Below, piece after piece: positions 10,823-23,391 of a stretch of DNA of 64,000 nt. The translations under genes and the position numbers were made by a program. How positions within the stretch are numbered: the stretch's first letter is position 1; every line of letters starts with the position of its first letter. The notes under the pieces were generated by a model, which did no database searches, was not told where the DNA came from, and saw only the letters and a program-made list of their open reading frames with translations. Origin of the DNA: Papio anubis (Eukaryota > Chordata > Mammalia > Primates > Cercopithecidae). The DNA lies in assembly GCF_008728515.1 (NCBI RefSeq), contig NC_044990.1, positions 66,196,879 through 66,260,878 of the forward strand, in the 5' to 3' direction.

Positions 10823-12181
10823 CCATACTGCCCAAGGTAATTTATAGATACAATGCCATCCCCATCAAGCTACCAGTAACTTTCTTCACAGAATTGGAAA
10901 AAAACTACTTTAAAGTTCATATGGAACCAAAAAAGAGCCCGCATTGCAAAGTCTGGCTAGCCATATGTAGAAAGCTGAAACTGGATCCTTTCCTTACACC
11001 TTATACAAAAATTAATTCAAGATGGACTAGAGACTTAAATGTTAGACCTAAAACCATAAAAACCCTAGAAGAAAACCTAGGCAATACCATTCAGGACATA
11101 GGCATGGGCAACGACTTCATGTCTAAAACACCAAAAGCAATGGCAATAAAAGCCAAAATTGACAAATGGGATCTAATTAAACTAAAGAGCTTCTGCACAG
11201 CAAAGGAAACTACCATCAGAGTGAACAGGCAACCTACAGAATGGGAGAAAATTTGTACAATCTATCCAACTGACAAAGGGCTAATATCTAGAATCTACAA
11301 AGAACTCAAACAAATTTAGAAGAAAAAAACAACCCCATCAAAAAGGATGGGGATATGAACAGACACTTCTCAAAAGAAGACATTTATGCAGCCAGCAGAC
11401 ACATGAAAAAATGCTCATCATCACTAGCCATCAGATAAATGCAAATCAAAACCACAATGAGATACCATCTCACACCAGTTAGAATGGCGATCATTAAAAA
11501 GTCAGGAAACAACAGGTGCTGGAGAGGATGTGGAGAATTAGGAACACTTTTACACTGTTGGTGGGACTGTAAACTAGTTCAACCATTGTGGAAGACAATG
11601 TAGCGATTCCTCAAGGATCTAGAACTAGAAATACCATTTGACCAAGCCATCCCATTACTGGGTATATACCCAAAGGATTATAAATCATGCTGCTATAAAG
11701 ACACATGCACACATATGTTTATTGCGGCATTATTCACAATAGCAAAGACTTGGAACCAACCCAAATGCCCATCAATGATAGAGTGGATAAAGAAAGTGTG
11801 GCACATATACACCATGGAATACTATGCAGCCATAAAAAAAGATGAGTTCATGTCCTTTGTAGGGACATGGATGCAGCTGGAAACCATCATTCTCAGCAAA
11901 CTATCACAAGGACAAAAAACCAAACACCGCATGTTCTCACTCATAGGTGGGAACTGAACAATGAGAACACTTGGACACAGAGTGGGGAACATTACACACC
12001 AGGGCCTGTTGCGAGGTGGGGGAGAGGGGAGGGATAGCATGAGGAGATATATCTAATGTAAATGACGAGTTAATGGGTGCAGCACACCAACATGGCACAT
12101 GTATACATATGTAACAAACCTGCACGTAGTGTACTTGTACCCTAGAACTTAAAATGTAATAATTTTTTTTTTTAAAAAAAA
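10823..12181 (+). mobile_element. L1PA-type LINE-1, 5'-truncated with internal deletion
   Basis: A plus-strand L1 3' part: the end of ORF2 (from CCATACTGCCC at 10823), the 3' UTR and a poly(A) tail to 12181. Near 10940-10952 the sequence jumps from the AAAAAAGAGCCCGCAT stretch straight to TCTGGCTAGCCATATG. In L1PA these are separated by roughly 300 bases, so that block is missing. The 141-codon open frame 10894-11319 crosses the junction in frame and is an ORF2 remnant; its first residues match the ORF2 region before the deletion. The perfect 18-bp target duplication shows one insertion event. The 3' UTR contains the TGGGTGCAGCACACCA signature of primate L1. Confidence 0.96.
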
Positions 12182-12199
12182 AAGAATATAGCCACCTGG
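12182..12199 (+). repeat. Right target-site duplication of L1
   Basis: Exact copy of 10805-10822, immediately 3' of the A-tail. Confidence 0.95.
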
Positions 12200-12742
12200 G
12201 CTTGAAATGTTTCACCTCAGTGTTAAACAGAACGGTCTACCTGATGTTTGTCGGACTGAACAATGATGGCCTTCTTGGCCAGCGAAAGCTTGCTCTACAG
12301 ACCTGAGAAAGCAGGCATCTTGCAGGCTAGGTGGCTCTGCAGAGCTTGGAAGACCCTGAACCTGAAGCAAATGTGTCACTTCTCTGTTTGGGGAGAAAGC
12401 AGAGTATAATCTTTCCATGCCTTTATTTCTTGTGTTAGGAAGTAGGTATGTCTTTACATATATTCCTCTTTTATTGAAATATGAGGAATGGAAACTAACT
12501 CTTCTCTAACACTCCTCAGATTATTTTTTACTTGTAGGCACAAACAATTAATCCCATAATCAGCCCTAGTTGTAGTAGCTCTCTTTAGTAGAGGATGGGG
12601 GTGATTTATTAGAAAAGCCCTGTTCCACGTGTCATAAGGCCACTGCCCTAATGCCAGCATTTCTTCTGTGATAGTTCTGAATTCAGTGGCAAGATGATAG
12701 CTTTTGACTCAGAGAGTTTCGGAATGGATTAGAACCTTACTA
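12200..12742. other. Unassigned sequence
   Basis: No gene or repeat that I can name. Two 68-codon minus frames (12212-12418, 12454-12660) lack recognisable features. Confidence 0.45.
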
Positions 12743-12893
12743 TTGCAGAACAGAAGCATCAGCATAACCTGAGAGCTTGTTAGAAATGCAGAATTTCACA
12801 GTGAGTCCAGATCTAATTATTGTACAGTTTAACAGGATCCCTAGGTAATTCTTATGTACATTAAAGCTGGAGAAGCACCGGGTTAGAACAAGT
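12743..12893. mobile_element. MER5A-like hAT-Charlie MITE
   Basis: Clear MER5A order: AGAAGCATCAGCATAACCTG, GAGAGCTTGTTAGAAATGCA, GAATTTCACAGTGAGTCC, TTTAACAGGATCCCTAGG, then ATGTACATTAAAGCTGGAG. The Repbase orientation is probably minus. Same family as the fossil at 822-945. Confidence 0.8.
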
Positions 12894-13472
12894 CATTCAT
12901 TAAAGTAACTTAAAGGCTTTGCTAAGCCCTAAGCTGAATATTTCTTCCCAGTTTTTCAACACAAATTATGCATGACCACTATCTTCAATGTACTTCACCA
13001 GAGATTATGGGATGAAATTAAGTAGTAGTGGATGAAATAATAGATGAGATTAAATAATTACTATTGTAATACCCTGAAAATAGTTAGCCACATATTCTTC
13101 ACATTTGAATTTAAGCTCTTTCCCTTTATGGGGTTTATTAAAAAATTACAGTCAAAAAATTGAATACTCTTACTCACATATAAATGTGAAATATCAAATA
13201 TCAAACATAAAATTAATTTATAAACATTAAACTCCTTGACATTGGAAGCTCCAGATGCTTCCTGAGATACCTGAGTAGATACCCACATTGATGGCTGTTC
13301 AGCACATACCTCTTCAATAGCTAGAGCCAGGACTGTCATCCACTTACTCACACTGTCTCCTCACTCAAAAAGTGGTATTTGAGGCATATATTCATTTGCA
13401 CTGATTGTGGACCAGTTCCCAGATCCTAAGATTTCTTTTTTGTGACTGTGCTATTGGGCATAGTAGCAAAAA

Positions 13473-13474
<2 letters not shown>
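12894..13474. other. Unassigned AT-rich sequence
   Basis: No feature recognised. A minus 96-codon frame (13061-13351) has no domain that I know. Confidence 0.45.

Positions 13475-13520
<46 letters not shown>
13475..13520 (+). repeat. (GT)23 microsatellite
   Basis: Forty-six bases of uninterrupted GT. Pure dinucleotide runs of this length are usually polymorphic and can adopt Z-DNA. Confidence 0.97.
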
Positions 13521-13521
<1 letters not shown>

Positions 13522-15687
13522 CCAGTATCTCTATAAAACACCTCGAAGCCCTGGCTGTCTTTCTTCAGTTTTTAAATATTTCCAGCCTCAAGTAGCATTT
13601 ATTTCTATTCTCTTTTTTTCTACAATAGTAAGTTATACCTTAATTTATTTTTTTTCTTTTCACCCCCTATACATTGTGGAAAGCTCAACTGAGCTTTTAG
13701 CAGTTTAATCTAAGTTCACTTTTTTTTTTTGACTCGACCACACTTGGATCTAGCAATGTTGTCAGATATAAATACATTTTTCCCTTTCTGTGGTGATAGT
13801 AAACGTTTGTATTTCCTATCAACTTTTCTGGTGTTAGTTTTGTGAGGCCATCTTGGTGAGATAGAACAAATAAGCAAGTTTTGGCTTTGCAAGAGTCAAT
13901 GAATATTCAAAAGAATATCATGCACCTTCATATCCTTGGTGTGAATCTTTCCACTAAGGGGTTGTTTTACCATCAGACCACGGATGGCCATAATGTATTA
14001 TTGTTCTTGCTGGCTCATTTTCAAGGTGTCTCATTTCCTCTGTGCTTGTTTCCTCAGAGCAAAAGTAATACTTTCCCACCCACATTCACTGGGTCACCTT
14101 CAAAATCACTCCATAATCATACAATTATGTGACACCATGATCTTACAAGTCTTCCCTTCTCAAATGTGTCCAATATTTCTCTAACTACTTAATCTTTCTA
14201 AGCACTTCTCTACATAGTCCTTATCTTCAAACTGTGATTCGCCATTTTGAAAAAATGAACTCTTTATTTCATCATATCTTTAAGAAGATACCTCTCAACA
14301 TTTTTTGGTCTATTTTGAAGATGAAGCTCCCAGTGAACAAAATCTTGCTTGCTTTCTGCTGTTATGTGCTTTTTTGAACCAAGCCACTCTTTCTGCTCTA
14401 GCAGGAACCAAAACAGGATTATCTTATTTAATTTTTTTAAATTAATTACGCCCAGGTGTGTATTGTCTGCTTTCATGTCTGTCTGGCTTAACCTCCAAAA
14501 TCTATTTTTCCTCTTTTCTTCAAAATCACATTTCTCATATGGAAATTATTTCCTCCTCCAGTTTAATTAGCTTATATTTATTATGTTTGCACTCTTCACT
14601 ACTCCTGATTCCAAGAGCAAAGCATATTTTAAAATCAATCCAGTAAGTCTTAGATTTTCTGAGAAAAGAAATTCCTAGAGACAGAATATTCCTGCTCAGG
14701 CTTTTAAAATTGCTTTCCTAAATGTTTGCACTTAAAATAATTTTATTGACATGCTGTTTTGCCTCAATCAAAGTTGATGGATAATGATTTATAATTTAGT
14801 AGTCTCTTTTTCTATTATTTTTTTCAATGATATGATCTACTTAGCTTATGTGGATGGAACTACAACCTGCATCTCTGAAATCTAAAACTTTAACCAGAGT
14901 TTTGGAAGTGGCTCAAACCAGGTCCCATTTGAGACGAAGTGAGGGAGTCTGACTAAAGACAATGTGTATGTTGCTAAAGATTATTACCTTTAGATGTTTT
15001 CCTGTTAACCCTTAATGCGGTTACAAACTACATAAAGATTAGCAGAATGTGCAACATCTGAGCTGGCACCGTCTAGCTGACATTGGTCACACTGTGGAGT
15101 TCTCACTTGGAACTTAGCTCCCTTTGCAATTATAAATTCTAATGTGAGGTAATGGCTGAGAAGCACAGGAAAATCAGGGAAAGTTAATCCATACTTCAAT
15201 GACATAAATGCTTGTCTAATGAATTTTTGCTTGGCTTAAGTGAGCATAAAGCAGGTATCAAAGTCTCCTTTTATTCAATATAATTTATATGCTAGGTAAA
15301 ATTTGTTCAGCTTCGGTGGGGTCATGTTCAGTCATGAGGGACCATCGCATGCCTTAGGTCAGATCAATGTCAACTGCGGAGAACACTATTCTTGCTTATT
15401 AAGGTTTGTACAACCCACACTTAACAATTCAAGGGCTCATTAAAAACAGCACTGAACCTCTAAAAACAGCTAATCTCCCATGGATAAGCCACTGTGAAAA
15501 GCTAAATTCAAATGCAACATGACCTTCATTTTCTAAGACCTTTCACTAGTACTATACCAGAAACTTCAATCTTATTTAGTCCCTCAATACCAGTCTTGCA
15601 TATTCACAAGGCTTCATGTTAATACAGTAGTGTTAAATTAAATAAGCAGAAGTTACTAAGTATACAACTGAAACATAATTTAGGAAA
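13521..15687. other. Unassigned AT-rich sequence
   Basis: I see no gene, RNA gene or nameable repeat. Overlapping short frames at 13881-14646 on both strands are not coding-like; none has a plausible domain or splice context. Confidence 0.45.
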
Positions 15688-15950
15688 ATATTTTGTAACA
15701 AACAGCGAAGTTTTTGCCGATCATGAGCAGCTGAGAATCAGCCAAGCACAGGCCACACATTGCTCAGACCATGCCCCAAAAGAGCCAACACCTAGATGCC
15801 TCCAATCAGGTGATGCGTCTACTTTGATTCTGTGTTCAGCCTATAAAAGCTCACTGTCCACCTCTTCTGGTTCTGAGCATTGCCCCATTCAACACATGAA
15901 TTGTTCTTTGGCCAAATAAACTCTGTTAAACTTGTGTAAAGTTTTTCTTT
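15688..15950 (+). repeat. Probable solo LTR, class-I ERV type (family not assigned)
   Basis: In order on the plus strand: CAATCAGGTGATGCG, a TATA-like CCTATAAAAGCTCACTGTCC at 15840, a GAGCATTGCCCCATTCAACA stretch, and GGCCAAATAAACTCTGTTAA with an AATAAA signal at 15914-15919. The spacing of a TATA box followed some 75 bases later by AATAAA is typical of gammaretrovirus-like LTRs. No second LTR or internal region is seen; the outer ends are unclear. Confidence 0.55.
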
Positions 15951-16849
15951 TAACAAGAAGATACTGAGCTTTCCTGGAGAAAAGAGATTAAAAAAAGAAA
16001 GGAAAAGAAATGGAAGAAAAACTGTGAAACCATACAACCCTTTTTACTTTTCTCAGGACAGAACGGCAGGAAAATGAAAGGTACAATGATGGGTGTATTA
16101 CAAATAATAGTGAGTAGAGATCAGAACTTTAGTTAATGTGGCAAAATTGACCTGCTAATCTTTCATCCTTGCATTAAGTAGACTTAGTCCTGCAGTCACT
16201 AGTGCCATTGGACATCTGCCCAGCTCCCCTGCAGGGCGAAAGCCAGACTCTCAACTTACCCTAGGGAGCAGCAGAGGGTGCATATGTCTTCCAAAGCAGT
16301 TGAATGCAAAAGAAGACCTAGGAGACACTGAGTCAACCACACTCCATTTTTTTTTTTTTTTTTCTTGAGTGCATTAGTCAGATGTGTCTCTCCCACACAT
16401 TTCTTTCCTGGGGCATGGAACATAAAGTCAGTCCTTTCTAAGAAAGCAAGAGAAATGAGAAATAAACATTCTCGCTGTATAATTTTAATGTGGACAAAGG
16501 CTATGGTTTCTATACTCAGTTGGTTGATCTTTTTCATCTACTTTTAGCCAGTTATTTTGGGAAATATTTGAAAGAAGTAAATATTGTCCTCCCCAAAGCA
16601 AGCAAACATTAATTGTTCTTATTTTAGCGATTAGATTCTAACACATTTTCCAAACCTTCATCTCTTTAGAAAGCATGCCTGACTTAGCTTTAAAATAAAG
16701 TTTTCTAATAAATACAATTTGAATGTTGTTTTTATTTGGTGCTGATTGAGTAAACGGGTTAGTGATTTTTTTTAACAGGGCCACTATATCTCTGAGAAAA
16801 TTTGTGTTCATCCGAATGAGGTTGAGAAGTGGATTCTTTTTAATGAAAT
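15951..16849. other. Unassigned sequence with a T17 run
   Basis: No gene recognised. A poly(T) tract lies at about 16347-16363. The 93-codon minus frame at 16256-16537 reads through that tract (lysine run) and is not gene-like. Confidence 0.45.
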
Positions 16850-17062
16850 CAAAGAGATACAGGTTCCAGTTCCAGCTCGACTATGTGACGTTAGGCAATT
16901 GATGATTTCTGTGTGCTTTTATTTCACTTCTTTGAAAGGAACAATAAGAACTTCACAAGGCTATTGTCATGATTAAATGAAAAAATATATGAGAATTGCT
17001 TAATATACTGCTTGACATATTACTGAAGTAAATTTAGCGCTCTATTAATAATTATCAGCATC
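16850..17062 (+). repeat. MIR SINE
   Basis: Follows the MIR consensus from the core to the 3' end: CCAGCTCGACTATGTGACGT, TAGGCAATTGATGATTTC, CACAAGGCTATTGTCATGAT, TAAATGAAAAAATATATGAG, then a CTGCTTGACAT stretch. Plus orientation. Confidence 0.75.
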
Positions 17063-18715
17063 ACTAAAGGCAAAAGGTTACTTTGTGATCTCATCTATAA
17101 ACGATCTTTACATATATTATGTACAGAAAAACTGATAGTTATTGAGGAGATTAATTTTCTCTCTGTCATTGTTTTCCACCTGTACAGCATATTATGGCTA
17201 TTCATCACTAATCTGTTCTCTAGTGAGAAAATTTCTCCCTAAATTTATCTCTCTAGGCAGCCAAATGATAATAGTTAAAACATGTCTTCTAAGATATTGC
17301 TGCCTATTAATGTCATGTGAAATTCCTACACCCATATGAGCAGCTGTGTACTCAGGAATAAATGGCGCTGTGAAGAAGTGTGTGCATCTCCTTAAGGAGG
17401 CAGTAGTAACTGTGGTGATGTGAACAGGGCACAGGAAAGTGCACAATTCAGTCATAAAAATCAGAAGTAAACTCCTTTAAAGGGATAACCAGAGGATGAA
17501 AACCTTTCTATTTCCTAGTTTCCCTGTGGAAACCAGAAGTAAAATTTTGGAAAGTTATTTACTGGACTGCCAATTAGATAAACTAATACTAGATAACCTT
17601 ATTTTGGGTACATTTACCTGGGGACATAAGGTGGCAAATGAAGTGGAAGTTTTAGGGTCAGAGTTTTACAAAACTTCTTCCAGATATACAGAATTACAAG
17701 ACAAGATGATCTTTGTCACTGCCTAAGGCCTAGATATCCCTAACAAAATATTAGTTCTAGAAAATTGTGAGTCAATGACTTCTGTGATCATTTTGAGCCT
17801 CTGGTCCAGTCAAAGGTGTTGTACTTAGTAATGAACAGATAGATACCTTTAACACTGCTTCAGGCACTCATGGTTCTACTCAAACAAATACATGTTAGTC
17901 AAAAAATAGAAGAACTATTTCAGAGATTTCTGTTATGATTGCTAGGACCATAACCTTGGGAATATGTGCATTACCTAATTTAAGTAGATAATGTGGCTTC
18001 CCTCTCATCGTATCTGCCAATAATACTTTATGATGAGAATGACAGTGACCCAACAAAAGTTATGTTAGTGTTATTTTTCAAACCCAAAACACAAAATGCA
18101 GAATGCAAAGCCTTGCATACATGTGTAGAAAAATATTCAGTTTATGCAGATACTGTGTTTTAAGAGACCTGAATCCAATTACCATAATCTAGTATTCTTA
18201 CAGAATTTCATTAGGAAAATGTAATCTTCTGTCAAGTATCCTTGAAAAGCTAGGTATTGAGATGGAACACAATGAAATTATTGTATTGTAATGAGAATGC
18301 TTCTTAATGCACACCTTTCTGAGGTTGCCCTTTTACTGAAAGAATATACTATTTTTGTCATTATTTGGCTACATATTAAGCAATGTAATTCTTGACTTGG
18401 TGTTAGGCAAAGTTTATAGTTCCAAGACTTACCTAATTTTGTTTAGAATTAGGTATCAAATACTCAGATGCAAATAACAAAGCACGTTGATAGCATTGCC
18501 TTTTAGTGGTAGTTATTATGCTAAGCAAACAAGTCATCAAAAAAAGCACTTGCTCTGGGTACAGAAAAATAGAGCAGAAACCTAGACTGTTAATTATTTT
18601 TATAAAACATCATAGAAGTATCATTCAAAAGTATTAAAAATCATATAGGAAAGAAAACAGCTCATAGTTTGCAAAACAATTTTAACCTGTGACATATATG
18701 GAATAATGTATGCTG
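17063..18715. other. Unassigned AT-rich sequence
   Basis: No feature recognised. Frames at 17142-17726 (up to 85 codons) show no domain. Confidence 0.45.
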
Positions 18716-18728
18716 TAGTCAATGTATT
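18716..18728 (+). repeat. Left target-site duplication of Alu
   Basis: TAGTCAATGTATT, repeated exactly at 19033-19045. Confidence 0.92.
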
Positions 18729-19032
18729 ATTATTATTATTATTTTTTGATATGGAGTTTCACTTTTGTAGCCCAGGCTGGAGTGCAGTGGTGTGGTCTTG
18801 GTTCACTGCAACCTCTGCCTTCTGAGTTCAAGCGATTCTCCTGCCTCAGCCTCCTGAGTAGCTGGGATTACAGGCATCCACCACCACACCTGACTAATTT
18901 TTATTATTTTTAGTAGAGATGGGGTTTCACCATGTTGGCCAGGCTGGTTTCAAACTCCTGACCTCAGGTGATCCACACTCCTTGGACAGGCAAATTTCTG
19001 GTATTACAGGTGTGAGCCACTCTGCCTGGCCC
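18729..19032 (-). repeat. AluS-like SINE
   Basis: Minus-strand Alu bounded by perfect 13-bp direct repeats. A (TTA)n/T-rich tail is at the left, then a GGAGTTTCACTTTTGTAGCC start of the right monomer, and GCCTGGCC at the 5' end. Near 18980-19000 the usual CCGCCTCGGCCTCCCAAAG is replaced by a rearranged stretch. Confidence 0.95.
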
Positions 19033-19045
19033 TAGTCAATGTATT
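19033..19045 (+). repeat. Right target-site duplication of Alu
   Basis: Exact copy of 18716-18728 next to the Alu 5' end. Confidence 0.92.
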
Positions 19046-21424
19046 TTTATTTTATATTCTAGCAGAATGTTTTGGTAGTAAAGCAAAGTGAAATCTCTAC
19101 TGCTGATTTATTTCTTAAGATTCTGTATCGACAGATAAGGGCACAATAGAGAAAGGTATCTGCAGTGAGTGAATTTACATGTGACATTCTTAGTATTTAT
19201 TTTAATACATTGGTTAGACACAGTGGAATGGCAATTTACATCAATTATTTGTTGGTTTATTTATGTACTCGGTATCAACCAATTATCTATTTTGTGCAAG
19301 TTATAAATTCTCTGCATTCTTAAAACTGGTCGAATTTTAGGTTAAAGTTAACCATACTTAATTAAAAACTGGGGAATGCAGAGGTGTCTCTGTGCCCATG
19401 TCAATGAAAGCGGACACTGCTTAGTTCTGCACTCTCAAGTGGTTTCAGGCAGGGAAGCCAGGTTGGCCGCTCTGATCACCCAGAACACCCAGTTCATCCC
19501 AGCATAGTTCTCACAGTATTACCCACGGCAAGATGGAAGCCCCTGTCTGGCCTCTAATCATTCTGGGTGGAAAACTATTTTTACAATACTTCAAATACCG
19601 TCCCATAGGGTTTGGTTCACTGAATGAGTTGTAGTTGAACTGGTATACAAAAACATTCTGAGTATACAAATAAGCTCTAGCAACCAAGGGAAAGGGTCTC
19701 TGCTGGCTGAATTAAAAAAAAATCAAGGACAAGAGAACCTACTTCAGATCCCAGAATTTAAACGCTGATATGGAGCAAAATATGATAGGCAAAATATCTG
19801 CACTTAACTATCCAACTCTAATATTTACAGTTACATGTTCATCAGAGAGTTGATTCTCTCTCCCCACAGGTCCTTCTCAGGAATTTTTATGAGCTTCAAG
19901 TCAATGGCCTATAGTTCAATAAATGTAGGACTATCTTCTTTATCCCTGCTTCAAAACATAGACTTTCACTTTTCCTCATGAAGACCCTTTTACAGAAAGA
20001 TGACAAATGTCATAATACGTGACAATGCAATCTTGAAAGCAAATGGAAGAAAACTTGCAAAAATATCAAAATGAAATATCGCTTGTTTGATAATCATTGT
20101 TGAAATATTTAACCTCAGAAAGTTGAAAAGAAAAAGAAGTGTTAGATGTAATAACCTATGATTGTTAATCACAGAAAAGATGAATTTTTTAAAAAACTAT
20201 ATGGAATCTTAAAACCTTAAGGACATAATTCTCTAGTCACAGTAAAAATTAAAAAAATAATAAATCACAGTGGCAGTCTTAATATCCTGCTCAAAATAAC
20301 CTAAAAATATGAAAATAAAAGACAGAAAAAAATAGTTTTATGATTTTGTACCTGAAAATAGAGTTATATAACAATTCAATCCCACAGCTATAAATGACTA
20401 GAGTTCTTTTGAAAAGTTACATTTCACTTAACATTTTAAAAAGTTTTCAGGAGAAACTGTATTAGCACTATTTTTTATTATTCGTGAGATACTCCATATA
20501 CTCATATTTTGTCCATTGTTTTAGCACATTATTTTACTGTTATAGATAAATTATTTTTCATATGAATATTTGTATATGTCAGCATGTCAGTTACAATACA
20601 AATTTAATAACAATTGATCTTTGAAAACAATATACAGGAAGTAAATACCTTCATTCAGTACAGAAATGCTCTACTTACTAAGAACTTGTAAGGAAATTGA
20701 TGTCTTGATTAATAATATGGGATTTAAATGGGAATGTTGTGGAATGTAATGAAGCAACAGTATACTTATCCATAATTTGGAATTAAAATACATGAAAGAT
20801 TTATTCAGTGAAATAAATTTAAAGCTATACAGCAGTAAAGATCAGAATTAATTGTGAAATACATTAAAGACTTATTCATAAGATGAAAATTAATGTTTTA
20901 AATGGCAACTGAAGGACAGACTTCAATGTTTGCCAGGTAATTGTGAATAATGTTCTTGGAAAAAAGAGAAAATTTTTGAAAATGCATTTTGTAGGACATT
21001 CCTGAAGGACAAGGCTGCATTATCTTTCAAATAGCAGAAACCTTTAAAGTACAATATGCAGTTAAGATTTTAAAATGTATTTTAATTTTTAAAATATTTA
21101 AAACTATCAAGGACATACTTTTAAAACCTTACTTTGTCCTGAGAGCAACAGTATATTGGGGACTAAAAAACATACTGCCACCTCAATGAAACTTCTTTCC
21201 ATTTATTTTGTTTTCATATAAACCCAAAGGGAAAGCATTAATATATGTTTTCAAAATACATTTTTATGTGTATTTTCAAAATTATTCATAAAACACCTCT
21301 CATAAGGGCAATAACTTTGCCACCATCCAAAGACATTTATGTTGAGAGCAGCAAAGTATCAAATAACAGAAAAACTGTTGTGGTCCAGGAAGAAGAACAT
21401 TGACACAAGTTGTAGTTAGGCTCT
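19046..21424. other. Unassigned sequence; possible old repeat at 19360-19720
   Basis: Mostly AT-rich with no gene. The block 19360-19720 is more GC-rich (CTGTGCCCATGTCAATG, CCAGTTCATCCCAGC) and could be an LTR or other old repeat that I cannot place. Confidence 0.4.
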
Positions 21425-21530
21425 TCTAAGTTTAAATTCAAGATCGTTTGCTTACTTTTTCTGGTACCTTAGGCAAGTTATTGAAATTCTCTTTTGGAGC
21501 TGACATGAAATTTAAATATAACGTATGCAG
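21425..21530 (+). repeat. Possible MIR fragment
   Basis: AGTTTAAATTCAAGATC, then ACCTTAGGCAAGTTATTG and AAATTCTCTTTTGGAG resemble the middle of MIR (GGGTTCAAATCCC, GACCTTGGGCAAGTTACTT). Weak. Confidence 0.45.
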
Positions 21531-22477
21531 ATACGACTTCTCAGGTCTTCTACAAAGCCAGCTGCTGATTTGTTGTAATCCTCATCCATTCTTTTGTGAT
21601 TGTGTGACCTGAGAAAAGCTGCCCGCTTCTCAATCTGAAAAGTCGGAAATTGACACCGCCTTATTTGATGCCGTGAGGATTAGGTAAAGCAACATATGTA
21701 AACATATCTAGCCCCAAAAGCGTGTTCTCTTCCTGTGTCACATTCCTGCTCCTTCCCCTTTTTGCCTGTTTTTGGTTCATAATCAAGAATTCCTTCCCCT
21801 CTGCTTCATTTCATTTCTTCTTTAATCACCAAGAAAGGATGTTAAAACTAGAAAATCTGAGTGGCTTAAATGAGTCTATTGTAGAATAAATAATGTTTGT
21901 GTTGTTCTCCGTTCTGTAGGAGTAAATAATATTAAAAGGGCAAATTTTTAAAAATGTATGAATAAAGGCAATTGAGTTCTAGTTTCCCCTGCCTCTGCCT
22001 TTAATCCTTATGAGATGGGTACATTTGAGAAAGTTACATATTTTATTGAGTGGGAGAAATCTGTTTTTCTAATATATTAAAATAAACAGTTTAACTAGGT
22101 GATCTTGAAGGCATATTCCACCTCTAAATTTTGTATTATCATTAAATAGATCTCAACATCAGTGGCTTTCTATTTTCCTCTTCTCTACTATTTCCGACTT
22201 CTCACCTGATAACGCTGTCCTTTGTTTGGTTAGCCTGGTTAATACGATTCTGATATGAATGAATGAAACCACATTCTGATCTTGCACAGGCCATAGCGGT
22301 GTTTGCTCCATTCCAGAAGTTACCAATAATGTATCCTTTAATGACACTGGGGGAGACCATAAAATATGAATGGATCAGCAAAAAAAGTTCCCAATTTTGG
22401 AAAAAATACTTAGAGGGCACATCCTGATAATATTATCTTTACTTATGCAGAACAATTGTATACTCATCATAAATAAT
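21531..22477. other. Unassigned AT-rich sequence
   Basis: No feature recognised; overlapping minus frames 22159-22420 have no domain. Confidence 0.45.
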
Positions 22478-22639
22478 ACACAAATTTTACATCGTCGTAC
22501 TCTGTATCTTTTGAATATAACTAAGTAGTTTACACAAATTTTACATCGTCGTACTCTGTATCTTTTGAATATAACTAAGTAGTTTACACAAATTTTACAT
22601 CGTCATACTCTGTATCTTTTGAATATAACTAAGTAGTTT
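22478..22639 (+). repeat. 54-bp tandem repeat, 3 complete copies
   Basis: Three head-to-tail copies of a 54-base unit: 22478-22531, 22532-22585, 22586-22639. Each starts ACACAAATTTTACATCGTC and ends AACTAAGTAGTTT. Copies 1 and 2 are identical; copy 3 differs by one base (CGTCGT to CGTCAT at 22605). The near-identity points to a recent or homogenised expansion. The unit holds CpG dinucleotides in an otherwise AT-rich region. I do not recognise it as part of a named repeat. Confidence 0.97.
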
Positions 22640-23343
22640 TCTTTATGAATATAATGACGAAAGATCTAGGATATACTGTATACACATATGCATATGTAAT
22701 AAGTAAATATATTTCATATGAAGAATATTGATCATTGATGGTATACGGGTAAAATGGCCTGTGTGGGGAAAACTTAACCTTAGCATATATACCAATTTAA
22801 TGTTAATACATATGTCAATTTTAGGTTAACATACAAGCATTTTTCTTCAGTGTGAATAACTAAATGAAGAGAGATAAATTCCTTTCTTCATCAACTTCAG
22901 TGCATAAATGCTGATTTGCATTTCAAGCATATACCGAGAGCATAGCTACTATTTGATTGGTATCTTTAATAACATATCTCAAGAAACTAAATGTTATAAT
23001 GATTAATATTCAGATAAAGGTAGAATAATTGCATGTGATTAAAATTATCAGATTGATTGCTAGCCCCATTCTAATACAAACTGGTAAGTTTGATTTTTCT
23101 GTTGCTTGATTAGAATCTTTTGGATTTAAAAGGCCCAGAAATATAATCAGCTATTTGTCTACATTGCTAAGAATACTATGTCTGAAAAATATAGATACTG
23201 TGTGATCTAATACAACTTTATCCCAGAATTAATGAGAAAATGTCCAGGCAAATAAGAGACCAACAATAAAAATGGAGCATGGTTTAAATGATCAAATTTG
23301 AATAATTACATTAACAATATCATTCGTTCATCCCAATAATTAA
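22640..23343. other. Unassigned AT-rich sequence
   Basis: No gene or repeat recognised. Confidence 0.45.
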
Positions 23344-23354
23344 ATATATATATA

Positions 23355-23390
<36 letters not shown>

Positions 23391-23391
23391 A
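23344..23391 (+). repeat. (TA)n(TG)n(TA)n microsatellite
   Basis: A compound run: TA repeats, about eight TG repeats, then TA repeats. Confidence 0.95.

Noticed and set aside
10894..11319. 141-codon open frame as a gene
   Set aside because: It is an L1 ORF2 fragment crossing a deletion junction inside a 5'-truncated L1.
22478..22639. CRISPR-like repeat array
   Set aside because: The copies are directly adjacent with no spacers, and the genome is a primate.
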